NCBI RefSeq assembly: GCF_900113055.1
Contig: NZ_FONZ01000001.1
Coordinates: forward strand, 868,001 to 932,000
Reading direction: 5' to 3'
From: Flavimobilis marinus
GTDB lineage: Bacteria; Actinomycetota; Actinomycetes; Actinomycetales; Cellulomonadaceae
DNA: 64,000 nucleotides
Shown one piece after another: positions 9,484 to 18,130 of this stretch. The notes beneath the pieces are model-generated. The model searched no databases and was not told the DNA's origin. It worked only from the letters and a program-made list of their open reading frames with translations. A program made the translations under genes and the position numbers. Every line of letters begins with the position of its first letter. Position 1 is the first letter of the stretch.

Positions 9484-10332
9484 TTGAGCATCGTCAGAAC
9501 CGCCCTGACCCAGGCCACCTGGACCGGGGACAAGGAGTCCATGATCGCGCTGCACGAGGAGTGGACGCGCGAGGCGGCCGCCCAGGGTGCGCAGATCATC
9601 TGCTACCAGGAGCTCTTCTACGGACCGTACTTCGGGATCGTCCAGGACCCCCAGTACTACGAGTACGCCGAAGCCGTCCCGGGACCGACGACCGACCGGT
9701 TCGCGGCGCTCGCCAAGGAGCTCGGCATCGTCATCGTGCTGCCCGTGTACGAGGAGGACCAGGCCGGCGTCCTGTACAACACCGCAGCGGTCATCGACGC
9801 CGACGGCACCTACCTCGGCAAGTACCGCAAGCACCACATCCCGCACCTGCCCAAGTTCTGGGAGAAGTTCTACTTCCGGCCCGGCAACCTGGGCTACCCG
9901 GTGTTCGACACGGCGGTCGGCAAGATCGGCGTCAACATCTGCTACGACCGGCACTTCCCCGAGGGCTGGCGCGTGCTCGCCCTCAACGGCGCCGAGATCG
10001 TGTTCAACCCCAACGCGACGGCGCCGGGAATCTCCAACAAGCTCTGGGAGATCGAGCAGCCCGCCGCCGCCGTCGCCAACGGGTACTTCGTGGTCGCGAC
10101 CAACCGCGTGGGCCTCGAGGACAACGAGTACGGCGCCGAGGCCGTCAACTTCTACGGCTCGAGCTACGTCGTCGGCCCGGACGGCGCGTACGTCGGCGAG
10201 GTCGGGTCGTCGACGTCGAACGAGCTCCTCATCCGCGACATCGACCTGGGGCAGATCCGCCGGGTGCGCGAGCGGTGGCAGTTCTTCCGCGACCGCCGCC
10301 CCGACGCCTACGGCCCGATCGTCGCGCCATGA
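9484..10332 (+). CDS. Beta-ureidopropionase / N-carbamoyl-amino-acid amidohydrolase (nitrilase superfamily)
   Basis: The 282-residue C–N hydrolase has the complete nitrilase catalytic set: Glu43 in CYQELFYGPYF, Lys116 in KYRKHHIPH, and Cys153 in VNICYDRHFPEG. This last motif and RHFPEGWR are typical of beta-ureidopropionases, which hydrolyse N-carbamoyl-beta-alanine to beta-alanine, CO2 and ammonia. The start is TTG at 9484 with a GAGG site just upstream (CGAGGAGCGACG). Dihydropyrimidinase lies directly downstream, so the two act in sequence in ring-opening and decarbamoylation of dihydropyrimidines or hydantoins. Substrate chirality cannot be told from sequence. Confidence 0.9.
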   Translation: MSIVRTALTQATWTGDKESMIALHEEWTREAAAQGAQIICYQELFYGPYFGIVQDPQYYEYAEAVPGPTTDRFAALAKELGIVIVLPVYEEDQAGVLYNTAAVIDADGTYLGKYRKHHIPHLPKFWEKFYFRPGNLGYPVFDTAVGKIGVNICYDRHFPEGWRVLALNGAEIVFNPNATAPGISNKLWEIEQPAAAVANGYFVVATNRVGLEDNEYGAEAVNFYGSSYVVGPDGAYVGEVGSSTSNELLIRDIDLGQIRRVRERWQFFRDRRPDAYGPIVAP

Positions 10333-10383
10333 CCGGCGCGCGCGTCACCGCCGTCCGTCCGCTCGAGCCACGAGGAGCCTGAC

Positions 10384-11799
10384 ATGTACACCCTCATCAC
10401 CGGCGGCACGGTCGTGAGCTCGACCGGGTCCGGCCAGGCCGACGTCCTGATCGAGGACGAGAAGATCGTCGCCGTCCTCGAACCCGGGTCGGGCGTGCTC
10501 GGCGCGACCTTCCTCCAGGGGGTGGACCGCCGGATCGACGCCACGGGCAAGTACGTCATCCCCGGAGGGATCGATGCGCACACCCACATGGAGATGCCGT
10601 TCGGGGGCACGTTCGCGTCCGACACCTTCGAGACCGGGACGCGCGCCGCCGCGTGGGGCGGGACGACGACGATCGTCGACTTCTCCGTGCAGTACACCGG
10701 CGAGGACGTCCTCGAGCGCTTCGCCGCGTGGCACGACAAGGCAGCCGGCAAGTGCGCCATCGACTACGCGTTCCACCAGATCATCGGTGGAGTCGACGAC
10801 GTCTCGCTCGCGGCGATGGACACCCTGATCGACGAGGGCGTGTCGAGCTTCAAGCTCTTCATGGCCTACAAGGACGTGTTCCTGTCCGACGACGGCCAGA
10901 TCGTCCGGGCCATGCAGCGCGCCTCCCGCAACGGCGGGCTGCTGATGATGCACGCCGAGAACGGCTCGGTCATCGACGTCCTGCAGCAGCAGGCCCTCGA
11001 GCGTGGCGAGACCGACCCGATCCACCACGGGCTCACGCGCCCGTGGCAGACGGAGGAAGAGGCGACGTACCGGGCGATCCGGCTGTCCGAGCTCACCGGT
11101 GCGCCGCTCTACGTCGTCCACGTCTCGGCCAAGCAGGCCGCGATGCGCATCGCCGAGGCCCGTGACACGGGGCAGAACGTGTTCGGCGAGACCTGCCCGC
11201 AGTACCTGTGGCTCTCCCTCGAGGAGCAGCTCGGCGCGCCGGGGTTCGAGGGGTCCAAGTGGGTGTGCTCGACGCCGCTGCGGGCCCGCGTCGACGGGCA
11301 CCAGGAGCACATGTGGCAGGCGCTGCGGACCAACGACCTCCAGCTGGTCTCGACGGACCACTGCCCCTTCTGCATGAAGGGCCAGAAGGAGCTCGGGCGG
11401 AACAGCTTCGCGGCGATCCCCAACGGCATCGGGTCCGTCGAGCACCGCCTGGACCTGGTCTACCAGGGCGTCGTCACGGGGAAGATCTCGCTGTCGCGCT
11501 GGGTGGAGATCTGCTGCACGACGCCGGCACGCATGTTCGGCATGTACGGCACCAAGGGCGTCATCGCGCCCGGGGCCGACGCCGACGTCGTCGTGTACGA
11601 CCCGGCGGGGCGCACCCGGATCTCGGTCGACACCCACCACATGAACCTCGACTACTCGGCGTGGGAGGGCTTCGAGATCGACGGTCACGTCGACACCGTC
11701 ATCTCCCGGGGCCTCGTCGTGATCGACGACGGCGAGTACCACGGGCACGCCGGTCACGGGAAGTACATCCGCCGCGGGCTGTCGCAGTACCTCATCTGA
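10384..11799 (+). CDS. Dihydropyrimidinase / D-hydantoinase
   Basis: The 471-residue cyclic amidohydrolase shows the binuclear metal site of the family. His66 and His68 lie in DAHTHMEM, the carboxylated lysine Lys157 in SSFKLFMAYKD, His189 in MMHAENG, His245 in HVSAKQA, and Asp324 in STDHCPF. It opens 5,6-dihydrouracil, dihydrothymine or 5-substituted hydantoins to the N-carbamoyl amino acid, which is the substrate of the preceding ureidopropionase. The ATG at 10384 has an AGGAG site. There is a 51-nt gap to the ureidopropionase gene and a 41-nt gap to the next gene, consistent with one operon. No dihydropyrimidine dehydrogenase (PydA) is encoded anywhere in the window. Confidence 0.94.
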   Translation: MYTLITGGTVVSSTGSGQADVLIEDEKIVAVLEPGSGVLGATFLQGVDRRIDATGKYVIPGGIDAHTHMEMPFGGTFASDTFETGTRAAAWGGTTTIVDFSVQYTGEDVLERFAAWHDKAAGKCAIDYAFHQIIGGVDDVSLAAMDTLIDEGVSSFKLFMAYKDVFLSDDGQIVRAMQRASRNGGLLMMHAENGSVIDVLQQQALERGETDPIHHGLTRPWQTEEEATYRAIRLSELTGAPLYVVHVSAKQAAMRIAEARDTGQNVFGETCPQYLWLSLEEQLGAPGFEGSKWVCSTPLRARVDGHQEHMWQALRTNDLQLVSTDHCPFCMKGQKELGRNSFAAIPNGIGSVEHRLDLVYQGVVTGKISLSRWVEICCTTPARMFGMYGTKGVIAPGADADVVVYDPAGRTRISVDTHHMNLDYSAWEGFEIDGHVDTVISRGLVVIDDGEYHGHAGHGKYIRRGLSQYLI

Positions 11800-11840
11800 G
11801 CCCCGGGCCGCCGCCCCCGAACCGAAAGGACACCCTCTCG

Positions 11841-12872
11841 ATGGACATCGGTGTCGTCCTGCAGACCAACCCTCCCGCGTCCCGCACGGTCGAGCTCACG
11901 CGCCTCGCCGAGACGTACGGCTTCTCGCACGCATGGACGTTCGACTCGCACCTGCTGTGGCAGGAGCCGTTCGTCATCTACTCCGCGATGCTCGCGGCGA
12001 CGCGCAAGATCGTCGTCGGACCCATGGTGACGAACCCCGCCACCCGGGACTGGACCGTGATGGCGTCGCTGTTCGCCACGCTCAACGAGATGTACGGCAA
12101 CCGCACCGTGTGCGGGATCGGGCGCGGAGACTCGGCCGTGCGGGTGCTCGGGGGCAAGCCCACGACCCTCAAGACGCTGCGCGAGTCCATCCACGTGATC
12201 CGTGAGCTCGCGAACTCCCGCAGCGTCGAGGTGGGCGACGCGACCCTGCAGTTCCCGTGGAGCCACGGCTCCGAGCTCGAGATGTGGGTCGCGGCCTACG
12301 GGCCCCTGGCCCTCAAGCTCACCGGGGAGGTCGGTGACGGGTTCATCCTGCAGCTCGCCGACCCCGACATCGCCGCCTGGATGATCGGCGCGGTCCGGGA
12401 CGCCGCGGACAACGCGGGCCGGGACCCCATGGCGATCAAGTTCTGCGTGGCGGCGCCCATGTACGTGGGCAACGGCGACTCGCCGGCCGAGCGCCTGCAC
12501 ATGCGCGAGCAGTGCCGATGGTTCGGCGGGATGGTCGGGAACCACGTCGCTGACATCGTCACCAAGTACGGCGCCGGGTCGAACGTGCCCCAGGCGCTGA
12601 CCGACTACATCGCCGGCCGCGAGGGCTACGACTACAACCAGCACGGCCGGGCCGGGAACACGCACGCCGACTTCGTCCCCGACGAGATCGTCGAGCGGTT
12701 CTGCGTGCTCGGCAGCGTCCGCGAGCACATCGACAAGCTCGAGGCGCTGCGCGACCTCGGGGTCACGCAGTTCGCCGGATACCTCCAGCACGACAACAAG
12801 GAGGAGACGCTGCGCCAGTACGGCGAGTGGGTGATCCCGGCCCTCAGCCAGCACGTGGTGGCGAGGGCATGA
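11841..12872 (+). CDS. LLM-class oxidoreductase (TIGR03842/CPS_4043-like), F420 or flavin dependent
   Basis: A 343-residue TIM-barrel protein of the luciferase-like monooxygenase/F420 reductase superfamily. It is related to methylenetetrahydromethanopterin reductase: 'TFDSHLLWQEPF', 'GPMVTNPATRDWTVMASLFATLNE' and 'GIGRGDSAVRVLGGKP' are the recognisable blocks. Proteins of this subfamily often occur next to hydantoinases. They are named F420-dependent by homology, but some occur in organisms thought to lack F420, so the cofactor is open. The GAAAGGA ribosome site precedes the ATG at 11841. The stop overlaps the next permease start by 4 nt (ATGA), tying it to the importer. A role in reducing or oxidising the pyrimidine ring is an inference. 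Confidence 0.85.
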   Translation: MDIGVVLQTNPPASRTVELTRLAETYGFSHAWTFDSHLLWQEPFVIYSAMLAATRKIVVGPMVTNPATRDWTVMASLFATLNEMYGNRTVCGIGRGDSAVRVLGGKPTTLKTLRESIHVIRELANSRSVEVGDATLQFPWSHGSELEMWVAAYGPLALKLTGEVGDGFILQLADPDIAAWMIGAVRDAADNAGRDPMAIKFCVAAPMYVGNGDSPAERLHMREQCRWFGGMVGNHVADIVTKYGAGSNVPQALTDYIAGREGYDYNQHGRAGNTHADFVPDEIVERFCVLGSVREHIDKLEALRDLGVTQFAGYLQHDNKEETLRQYGEWVIPALSQHVVARA

Positions 12873-13810
12873 GCGGCGCGGCGCCTCGGCCAGCCCTTGG
12901 CCGCTGGTCTGCGATCGGCCGCCGGCCTGCGCTCCGCCGCCAGCCTGCGCTCGGCCGGATGGCGGCCGCGCTGGGCGCGGTCGCCCTGCTGGCCACCGTC
13001 TGGGAGCTCTACAAGGCCGCCGGGCCGGCGCAGGGATGGTCGCTCGGGCAGACGCGGATCCTGCCCCGCACCTCCGACCTCGCCATGCCGCACACCTGGG
13101 ACATGCTCCAGCGCCTCGTGGAGCCGATCACCGGCGCCCGTGACGCCGCGCCGCTGTGGCGTGCCGTCCTCGACGCCGGCGCCGTCAGCCTCGGGATCGC
13201 CGCCGTGGGCTGGGCGATCGGCGTCGGGGTCGGGCTGCTGATCGCCGTCGCCATGCAGCGCCTGCGCGTCGTCGAGCGTGCGGTCCTGCCGCTGGTGATC
13301 CTCTCCCAGACGGTGCCCCTGATCGCCCTCGCGCCGCTCGTGCGCTCGTGGGGGTCGCGGCTCGAGATCGGCTCCCTCGAGTGGGCGCCGTGGATGTCGG
13401 TCGCCGTCATCGCGTCCTACCTCGCGTTCTTCCCCGTCGCGGTGGGGGCCCTGCGCGGGCTGCAGTCGCCGTCGGCGATCCAGACCGAGCTCATGCACGC
13501 CTACGGAGCGGGCTGGTGGACGACGCTGCTCCACTTGCGCGCCCCGGCCGCCGTGCCGCACGTGCTCCCCGCCCTCCGCCTCGCCGCGGCCAACGCCGTG
13601 ATCGGGACGGTCGTCGCCGAGGTCGCCACGGGTCTTCCCGGCGGGCTCGGGCGCATGATCCTCGAGCTCGCCAACTTCGCCGGGTCCGACCCCGCCAAGC
13701 CCTGGGCGCCGATCTTCGGCGCCGTCGTCCTCGGCCTGCTCGCCGCGGGCATCGTCACCGCGCTCGGCGCAGGCCTCGCGCGGTTCAGAAGGATGGAGGC
13801 CTCCGCATGA
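12869..13810 (+). CDS. NitT/TauT-type ABC transporter permease 1
   Basis: This 313-residue membrane protein of the BPD_transp_1 family has a Pro/Arg-rich N-terminus with a short internal repeat (RRPALRRQPALG) before the first membrane helix. The coupling-loop segment 'TELMHAYGAGWWTTLLHLRAPAAVPHVLPALR' matches the SsuC/TauC/ThiX permeases. A second, non-identical permease lies two genes downstream, so the importer is probably a heterodimeric membrane complex served by a single ATPase. The ATG at 12869 overlaps the LLM gene stop and the gene's own stop overlaps the ATPase start, both ATGA, indicating translational coupling. Confidence 0.88.
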   Translation: MSGAAPRPALGRWSAIGRRPALRRQPALGRMAAALGAVALLATVWELYKAAGPAQGWSLGQTRILPRTSDLAMPHTWDMLQRLVEPITGARDAAPLWRAVLDAGAVSLGIAAVGWAIGVGVGLLIAVAMQRLRVVERAVLPLVILSQTVPLIALAPLVRSWGSRLEIGSLEWAPWMSVAVIASYLAFFPVAVGALRGLQSPSAIQTELMHAYGAGWWTTLLHLRAPAAVPHVLPALRLAAANAVIGTVVAEVATGLPGGLGRMILELANFAGSDPAKPWAPIFGAVVLGLLAAGIVTALGAGLARFRRMEASA

Positions 13811-14661
13811 CTGCAGCAGCCGTACGCGTCACCGGCGTCACCCGCGTCTTCGCCGGGGCGGGCCGTGAGGTCGTCGCCCTCGAGGACGTGGACCTCACGG
13901 TCGCGCCGGGGGAGTTCGTGTCCCTGATCGGGCCCTCCGGCTGCGGGAAGTCGACGCTCCTGCGGTTGATCGCCGACCTCGACGCGCCGAGCGCCGGCAC
14001 CGTCGAGGTGTTCGGGCGGCCGGCCCGCGAGGCCCGCCTGTCGCGTGACTACGGCATCGCGTTCCAGCAGGCCGGCCTGCTCCCGTGGCGCACGGTACGC
14101 GCCAACATCGAGCTGCCGCTGGCGCTCGCGGGCGTGGGCCGCGGTGCCCGCCGGGAGCGCGCCGACCACCTGCTCGACCTCGTGGGCCTGGCCGACTTCG
14201 CCGGCCAGTTCCCCGACCAGCTCTCGGGCGGCATGCAGCAGCGCGTCGCCATCGCCCGGGCGCTCGCGGACGAGCCCAGCCTGCTTCTCATGGACGAGCC
14301 CTTCGGTGCGCTGGACGAGATGACGCGCGAGCACCTGCAGACCCAGCTCCTGCGGATCTGCGCCGAGAACCGTGCCGCCGTCGTCTTCGTCACGCACTCG
14401 ATCCCCGAGGCCGTGTTCCTCTCCGACCGGGTCGTCGTCATGTCCGCCCGGCCGGGGCGGGTCCGGGAGGACATCGCGGTGCGGCTCGACCGGTCCGCGG
14501 TCGCGGGCGCCGGGCTCGACAGTGCGAGCGACGACCTGCGTGCTGACGCCGGCTTCTTCGCGCACGTCGCGCGGGTGCGCGCTGCCCTGCACGGCACGCC
14601 GTCGCTCGCGGTCGCCGGGGACACGGTCGCCGAGGACGCGGTTCGCGGAGGGGCCGCATGA
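13807..14661 (+). CDS. NitT/TauT-type ABC transporter ATP-binding protein
   Basis: The 284-residue ATPase has Walker A GPSGCGKST, signature LSGGMQQR and Walker B LLLMDEPFGALDEMTRE, followed by VTHSIPEAVFLSDR, the pattern of the SsuB/TauB/ThiZ group. A roughly 40-residue C-terminal extension follows the ABC core. It lies between two permease genes, overlapping each by 4 nt. The start ATG at 13807 is fixed by that overlap; the in-frame extension upstream lies inside the permease gene and is not used. It powers uptake of the substrate bound by the lipoprotein at 15545–16687. Confidence 0.92.
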   Translation: MTAAAVRVTGVTRVFAGAGREVVALEDVDLTVAPGEFVSLIGPSGCGKSTLLRLIADLDAPSAGTVEVFGRPAREARLSRDYGIAFQQAGLLPWRTVRANIELPLALAGVGRGARRERADHLLDLVGLADFAGQFPDQLSGGMQQRVAIARALADEPSLLLMDEPFGALDEMTREHLQTQLLRICAENRAAVVFVTHSIPEAVFLSDRVVVMSARPGRVREDIAVRLDRSAVAGAGLDSASDDLRADAGFFAHVARVRAALHGTPSLAVAGDTVAEDAVRGGAA

Positions 14662-15485
14662 GCGGGCCCGCCGCCGCCCGCGGACCCGGGCGGTCCGCCG
14701 TGCGGTCGGGACTCGCGGCGACCCTGCCGCCCGTCGCGCTCCTCGGGTTCCTGCTGCTCGGCTGGCACCTCGCGGTCACGCTCGGCGACGTCCCCGCGTT
14801 CGTCCTGCCGGGCCCCGTCGACATCGCCGCGAACCTCCGCGAGCTCGCCGGACCTGTCACCGGTGCCGCCCTCGTCACCGGCCGCAACGCCGCCGTCGGC
14901 CTCGTCGTCGGCGCCGTCCTCGGGATCGGGCTGGCCGTGCTGTCCTCAGCCCTGCGGCCCGCGGACCGGCTGGCAGCGCCGGTCGTGACCGCGCTCGCCG
15001 TCGTGCCGATCGTCGCGCTGGCCCCCGTCCTGTACTCGATGTACGGCGCGGCCTCCGAGCAGGCCCGCGTGATCGTCGCCGGGCTGGCGGTGTTCGTGCC
15101 CGTGTACGTCAACACGCTCACCGGGCTGCGTCAGGTGGCTCCGGTGCACCGCGACCTCATGCGGGCGCTCGCCGCCTCGCCCGTCCAGGTGGCCCGCACC
15201 GTCACCGTCCCGACCGCCCTGCCGTTCGTCTTCACCGGCCTGCGCATGGCCTCCTCGCTGGCGGTCATCTCCGCGATCGTCGCCGAGTACTTCGGCGGGC
15301 CACGCTCCGGCATCGGCTCCTTCATCACGACCGCCGCAGCGGGCTCCGACTACGCACAGGCCTGGGCCTACGTCGTCGGCGGCATCGTCGTCGGCCTCGT
15401 CTTCTATGCCGCCACCGCCGTCGCCGAGCACCTCACCGCTCGCCGGAGCATCGGCGCGAGCACCCTCGCCGGACTATCGGCGTGA
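14658..15485 (+). CDS. NitT/TauT-type ABC transporter permease 2
   Basis: The 275-residue protein has about six hydrophobic segments and the family coupling loop 'DLMRALAASPVQVARTVTVPTALPFVFTGLR', followed by 'IVAEYFGGPRSGIG', a signature of SsuC/ThiX-like permeases. It differs from permease 1, so the two are not a recent duplication. The ATG at 14658 overlaps the ATPase stop (ATGA). The binding-protein gene starts 59 nt downstream. Its neighbours imply a pyrimidine- or hydantoin-like substrate, but the substrate is not encoded in any motif I can read. Confidence 0.9.
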   Translation: MSGPAAARGPGRSAVRSGLAATLPPVALLGFLLLGWHLAVTLGDVPAFVLPGPVDIAANLRELAGPVTGAALVTGRNAAVGLVVGAVLGIGLAVLSSALRPADRLAAPVVTALAVVPIVALAPVLYSMYGAASEQARVIVAGLAVFVPVYVNTLTGLRQVAPVHRDLMRALAASPVQVARTVTVPTALPFVFTGLRMASSLAVISAIVAEYFGGPRSGIGSFITTAAAGSDYAQAWAYVVGGIVVGLVFYAATAVAEHLTARRSIGASTLAGLSA

Positions 15486-15544
15486 GCACCCCCCACCGAC
15501 CACGCGCCACGCCCGCGGCGCGTCCCACGATCGAAGGAGACGAC

Positions 15545-16687
15545 ATGACCCGCACGATCTGGAAGGCCACTGCGGCCGCACTCACCGCAGGGCTGCTCCT
15601 GGCCGCCTGCTCGGACGGGGGCGAGGAGACCGCACCCGCGGCCTCCGGCTCCGCCGGCGAGCTCACGCCCGTCAAGCTCCAGCTGCAGTGGCTCACGCAG
15701 GCCCAGTTCGCCGGCTACTACGCCGCGCTCGACCAGGGCTACTACGAGGCCGAGGGCCTCGACGTCGAGATCCTCCCGTCCGGCGGCGACATCGTCCCCC
15801 AGGACGCGCTCGCCCAGGGCGAGGTCGACTACGCGATCGCGTGGGTGCCCAAGGTGCTCGGGTCGATCGAGCAGGGCGCCGGCGTCACCAACGTCGCGCA
15901 GATCTTCGAGCGTTCCGCCACCCTCCAGGTCGCGTTCGCGGACTCGGGGATCGAGAGCGTGGCCGACCTCGAGGGCAAGACGATCGGGTCGTGGGGGTAC
16001 GGCAACGAGTGGGAGCTGTTCGCCGGGCTCAACAAGGCCGGCGTCACCGACTTCGAGCTGGTCACCCAGGCGTTCGACATGCTCGGGCTGCTCAACGGCG
16101 ACATCGACGCCGCGCAGGCGATGACCTACAACGAGTACGCCCAGCTGCTCGAGGCGGAGAACCCCGAGACCGGCGAGCTGTACCAGCCTGAGGACTTCAC
16201 CGTCATCGACTGGAACGTGGAGGGGACCGCCATGCTCCAGGACGCGATCTGGGCGGACACCGAGCGCCTCGAGTCCGACGCCGCGTACGAGGAGACGACC
16301 GTGAAGTTCCTCAAGGCGTCGCTCAAGGGCTGGGCGTACGCCCGGGACAACGCCCAGGCAGCCGCGGACATCGTCACGGCCGCCGGGTCCACCCTCGGCA
16401 CGAGCCACCAGCTGTGGATGACCAACGAGACCAACAAGCTGCTCTGGCCCTCCACCACCGGGGGAGTCGGCACGATCGACGAGGCCGCCTGGGACGCGAC
16501 CGTGGCGATGGCCATGGAGACCGTCAACGAGACCGGCGCCAGCATCATCTCGGCGCAGCCGCCCGCGTCCGCCTACACCAACGAGTACGTCGAGCAGGCG
16601 CTCAGCGAGCTGACCGCCGAGGGCGTCGACGTCGTCGGCGAAGGCTGGTCGCCGATCGAGGTCACCCTCAACGCCGGCGGCGCATGA
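15545..16687 (+). CDS. ThiY/RibY-like ABC substrate-binding lipoprotein (NMT1/THI5 family)
   Basis: The 380-residue lipoprotein carries a lipobox, LLAAC (Cys22). The block LQWLTQAQFAGYYAALDQGY, followed by YEAEGLDVEI, is the hallmark of NMT1/THI5-like binding proteins. These include ThiY (formylaminopyrimidine) and RibY (riboflavin), and the fold also binds nitrate or sulfonates. A ThiY-like protein inside a dihydropyrimidinase operon makes a pyrimidine-type ligand attractive (inference). A GAAGGAG site precedes the ATG at 15545. The gene ends just before a large hairpin that may set its mRNA level above that of downstream genes. Confidence 0.88.
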   Translation: MTRTIWKATAAALTAGLLLAACSDGGEETAPAASGSAGELTPVKLQLQWLTQAQFAGYYAALDQGYYEAEGLDVEILPSGGDIVPQDALAQGEVDYAIAWVPKVLGSIEQGAGVTNVAQIFERSATLQVAFADSGIESVADLEGKTIGSWGYGNEWELFAGLNKAGVTDFELVTQAFDMLGLLNGDIDAAQAMTYNEYAQLLEAENPETGELYQPEDFTVIDWNVEGTAMLQDAIWADTERLESDAAYEETTVKFLKASLKGWAYARDNAQAAADIVTAAGSTLGTSHQLWMTNETNKLLWPSTTGGVGTIDEAAWDATVAMAMETVNETGASIISAQPPASAYTNEYVEQALSELTAEGVDVVGEGWSPIEVTLNAGGA

Positions 16688-16712
16688 CCAGCAGCGCGCA
16701 GCCGGTCTGACG

Positions 16713-16760
16713 GGTCGGCGGCGACGCTCCGGTGCCCTTCCGGGGGCGGCGCCGCCGACC
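16713..16760 (+). terminator. Large stem-loop after the binding-protein gene
   Basis: An 11-bp perfect inverted repeat, GGTCGGCGGCG (16713–16723) and CGCCGCCGACC (16750–16760), encloses a 26-nt loop that can itself fold. It follows the binding-protein stop by 26 nt. There is no T-tract. It may be a partial terminator or an mRNA stabiliser, since the operon continues on the same strand 45 nt later. Confidence 0.55.
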
Positions 16761-16804
16761 ACGTCCCTCGCCTCGTACTCCCACCGCCGACCCAGGAGGC
16801 CACC

Positions 16805-18130
16805 GTGCCCACGCCAACGTCCGAGCCGCTCACGGCGCTCGAGCTCGACCGCTTCGTCTTCCACTCCTGGTCCGCCCAGGGGCGGCTCGCCCCCCTCACG
16901 ATCGCCGGCGGCGAGGGCTGCGAGGTCTGGGACGACACCGGGCGCCGCTACCTCGACTTCTCGTCCCAGCTCGTCAACGTGAACATCGGCCACCAGCACC
17001 CCGCGGTCGTGGCCGGCATCGTCGAGCAGGCCGGCACCCTCACCACGATCGCCCCGGGGCACGCGAATCTGGCCCGAGGGCGCGCGGCCCGCGCCATCAC
17101 CTCCCTCGCCCCGGACGGCATGTCGCAGGTCTTCTTCACCAACGGCGGAGCGGACGCCAACGAGAACGCGATGCGCCTGGCGCGCCTGCACACCGGCCGG
17201 CCCAAGGTGATCTCCGCGTACCGCAGCTACCACGGCAACACCGGCGCGGCGATCGCCGCGACCGGCGACTGGCGGCGGATCCCCAACGAGCACGCCACGG
17301 GGCACGTCCACGTGTTCACGCCCTACCTGCTGCGCTCGGACTTCTGGGCCAGCACGCCCGAGGAGGAGTGCGAGCGAGCCCTCGGCCACCTCGCCCGGGT
17401 GATCGAGTGCGAAGGGCCCGCATCGATCGCGGCGATCCTGCTCGAGACCGTGCCGGGCACCGCGGGCGTGCTAATCCCGCCACCGGGCTACCTCGCCGGG
17501 GTCCGCGCGCTCGCCGACGAGCACGGGATCCTCCTCATCCTCGACGAGGTCATGTGCGGCTTCGGTCGCACCGGGCGCTGGTTCGCGTTCGCCGATCACC
17601 TCGAGCCCGGGACCCGGCCTGACCTCATCACGTTCGCCAAGGGAGTGAACTCGGGCTACGTGCCAGCCGGCGGCGTGATCATCGGCGACGACGTCGCCGC
17701 GACCTTCGACGAGCGCGTCTTCCCCGGCGGGCTCACCTACTCCGGGCACCCGCTCGCGATGGCGGCGATCGTCGCCACCCTTGAGGCCATGGCGAGCGAC
17801 GACGTCGTCGGGCACGCCCGGCGGATCGGCGACGACGTGCTCGGCCCCGGCCTGCGATCGCTGGCTGCACGACACCCCGTCGTCGGCGAGGTGCGTGGCG
17901 TCGGGGTGTTCTGGGCCCTCGAGCTCGTCGCCGGGCGCGGCGACGTCGCGCCCCTCGGTCCGACGGACATGGCGTTCGTCAAGGCAGAATGCCTTCGACG
18001 AGGGCTGCTGCCCTTCGTGCAGGACAACCGCATCCACGTGGTGCCTCCGTGCGTCGTCACCGCCGCCGAGGTCCACTGCGCCCTGAGCATCTACGACGAC
18101 GTGCTGACCGCGCTCGAGGAGAACCGATGA
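16805..18130 (+). CDS. Class III aminotransferase (beta-alanine/omega-amino acid:pyruvate type)
   Basis: The 441-residue fold-type I PLP enzyme has the class III signature LLILDEVMCGFGRTGRWF, containing the pyridine-contacting Asp, and the Schiff-base lysine Lys279 in TFAKGVNSGYVPAGG. The N-terminal block 'HSWSAQGRLAPLTIAGGEGCEVWDD' resembles taurine/beta-alanine–pyruvate transaminases. In this operon it would convert beta-alanine released by the ureidopropionase into malonate semialdehyde (inference from context). The start is GTG at 16805 with a CAGGAGG site about 5 nt upstream. It overlaps the following dehydrogenase gene by 4 nt. Confidence 0.9.
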   Translation: MPTPTSEPLTALELDRFVFHSWSAQGRLAPLTIAGGEGCEVWDDTGRRYLDFSSQLVNVNIGHQHPAVVAGIVEQAGTLTTIAPGHANLARGRAARAITSLAPDGMSQVFFTNGGADANENAMRLARLHTGRPKVISAYRSYHGNTGAAIAATGDWRRIPNEHATGHVHVFTPYLLRSDFWASTPEEECERALGHLARVIECEGPASIAAILLETVPGTAGVLIPPPGYLAGVRALADEHGILLILDEVMCGFGRTGRWFAFADHLEPGTRPDLITFAKGVNSGYVPAGGVIIGDDVAATFDERVFPGGLTYSGHPLAMAAIVATLEAMASDDVVGHARRIGDDVLGPGLRSLAARHPVVGEVRGVGVFWALELVAGRGDVAPLGPTDMAFVKAECLRRGLLPFVQDNRIHVVPPCVVTAAEVHCALSIYDDVLTALEENR

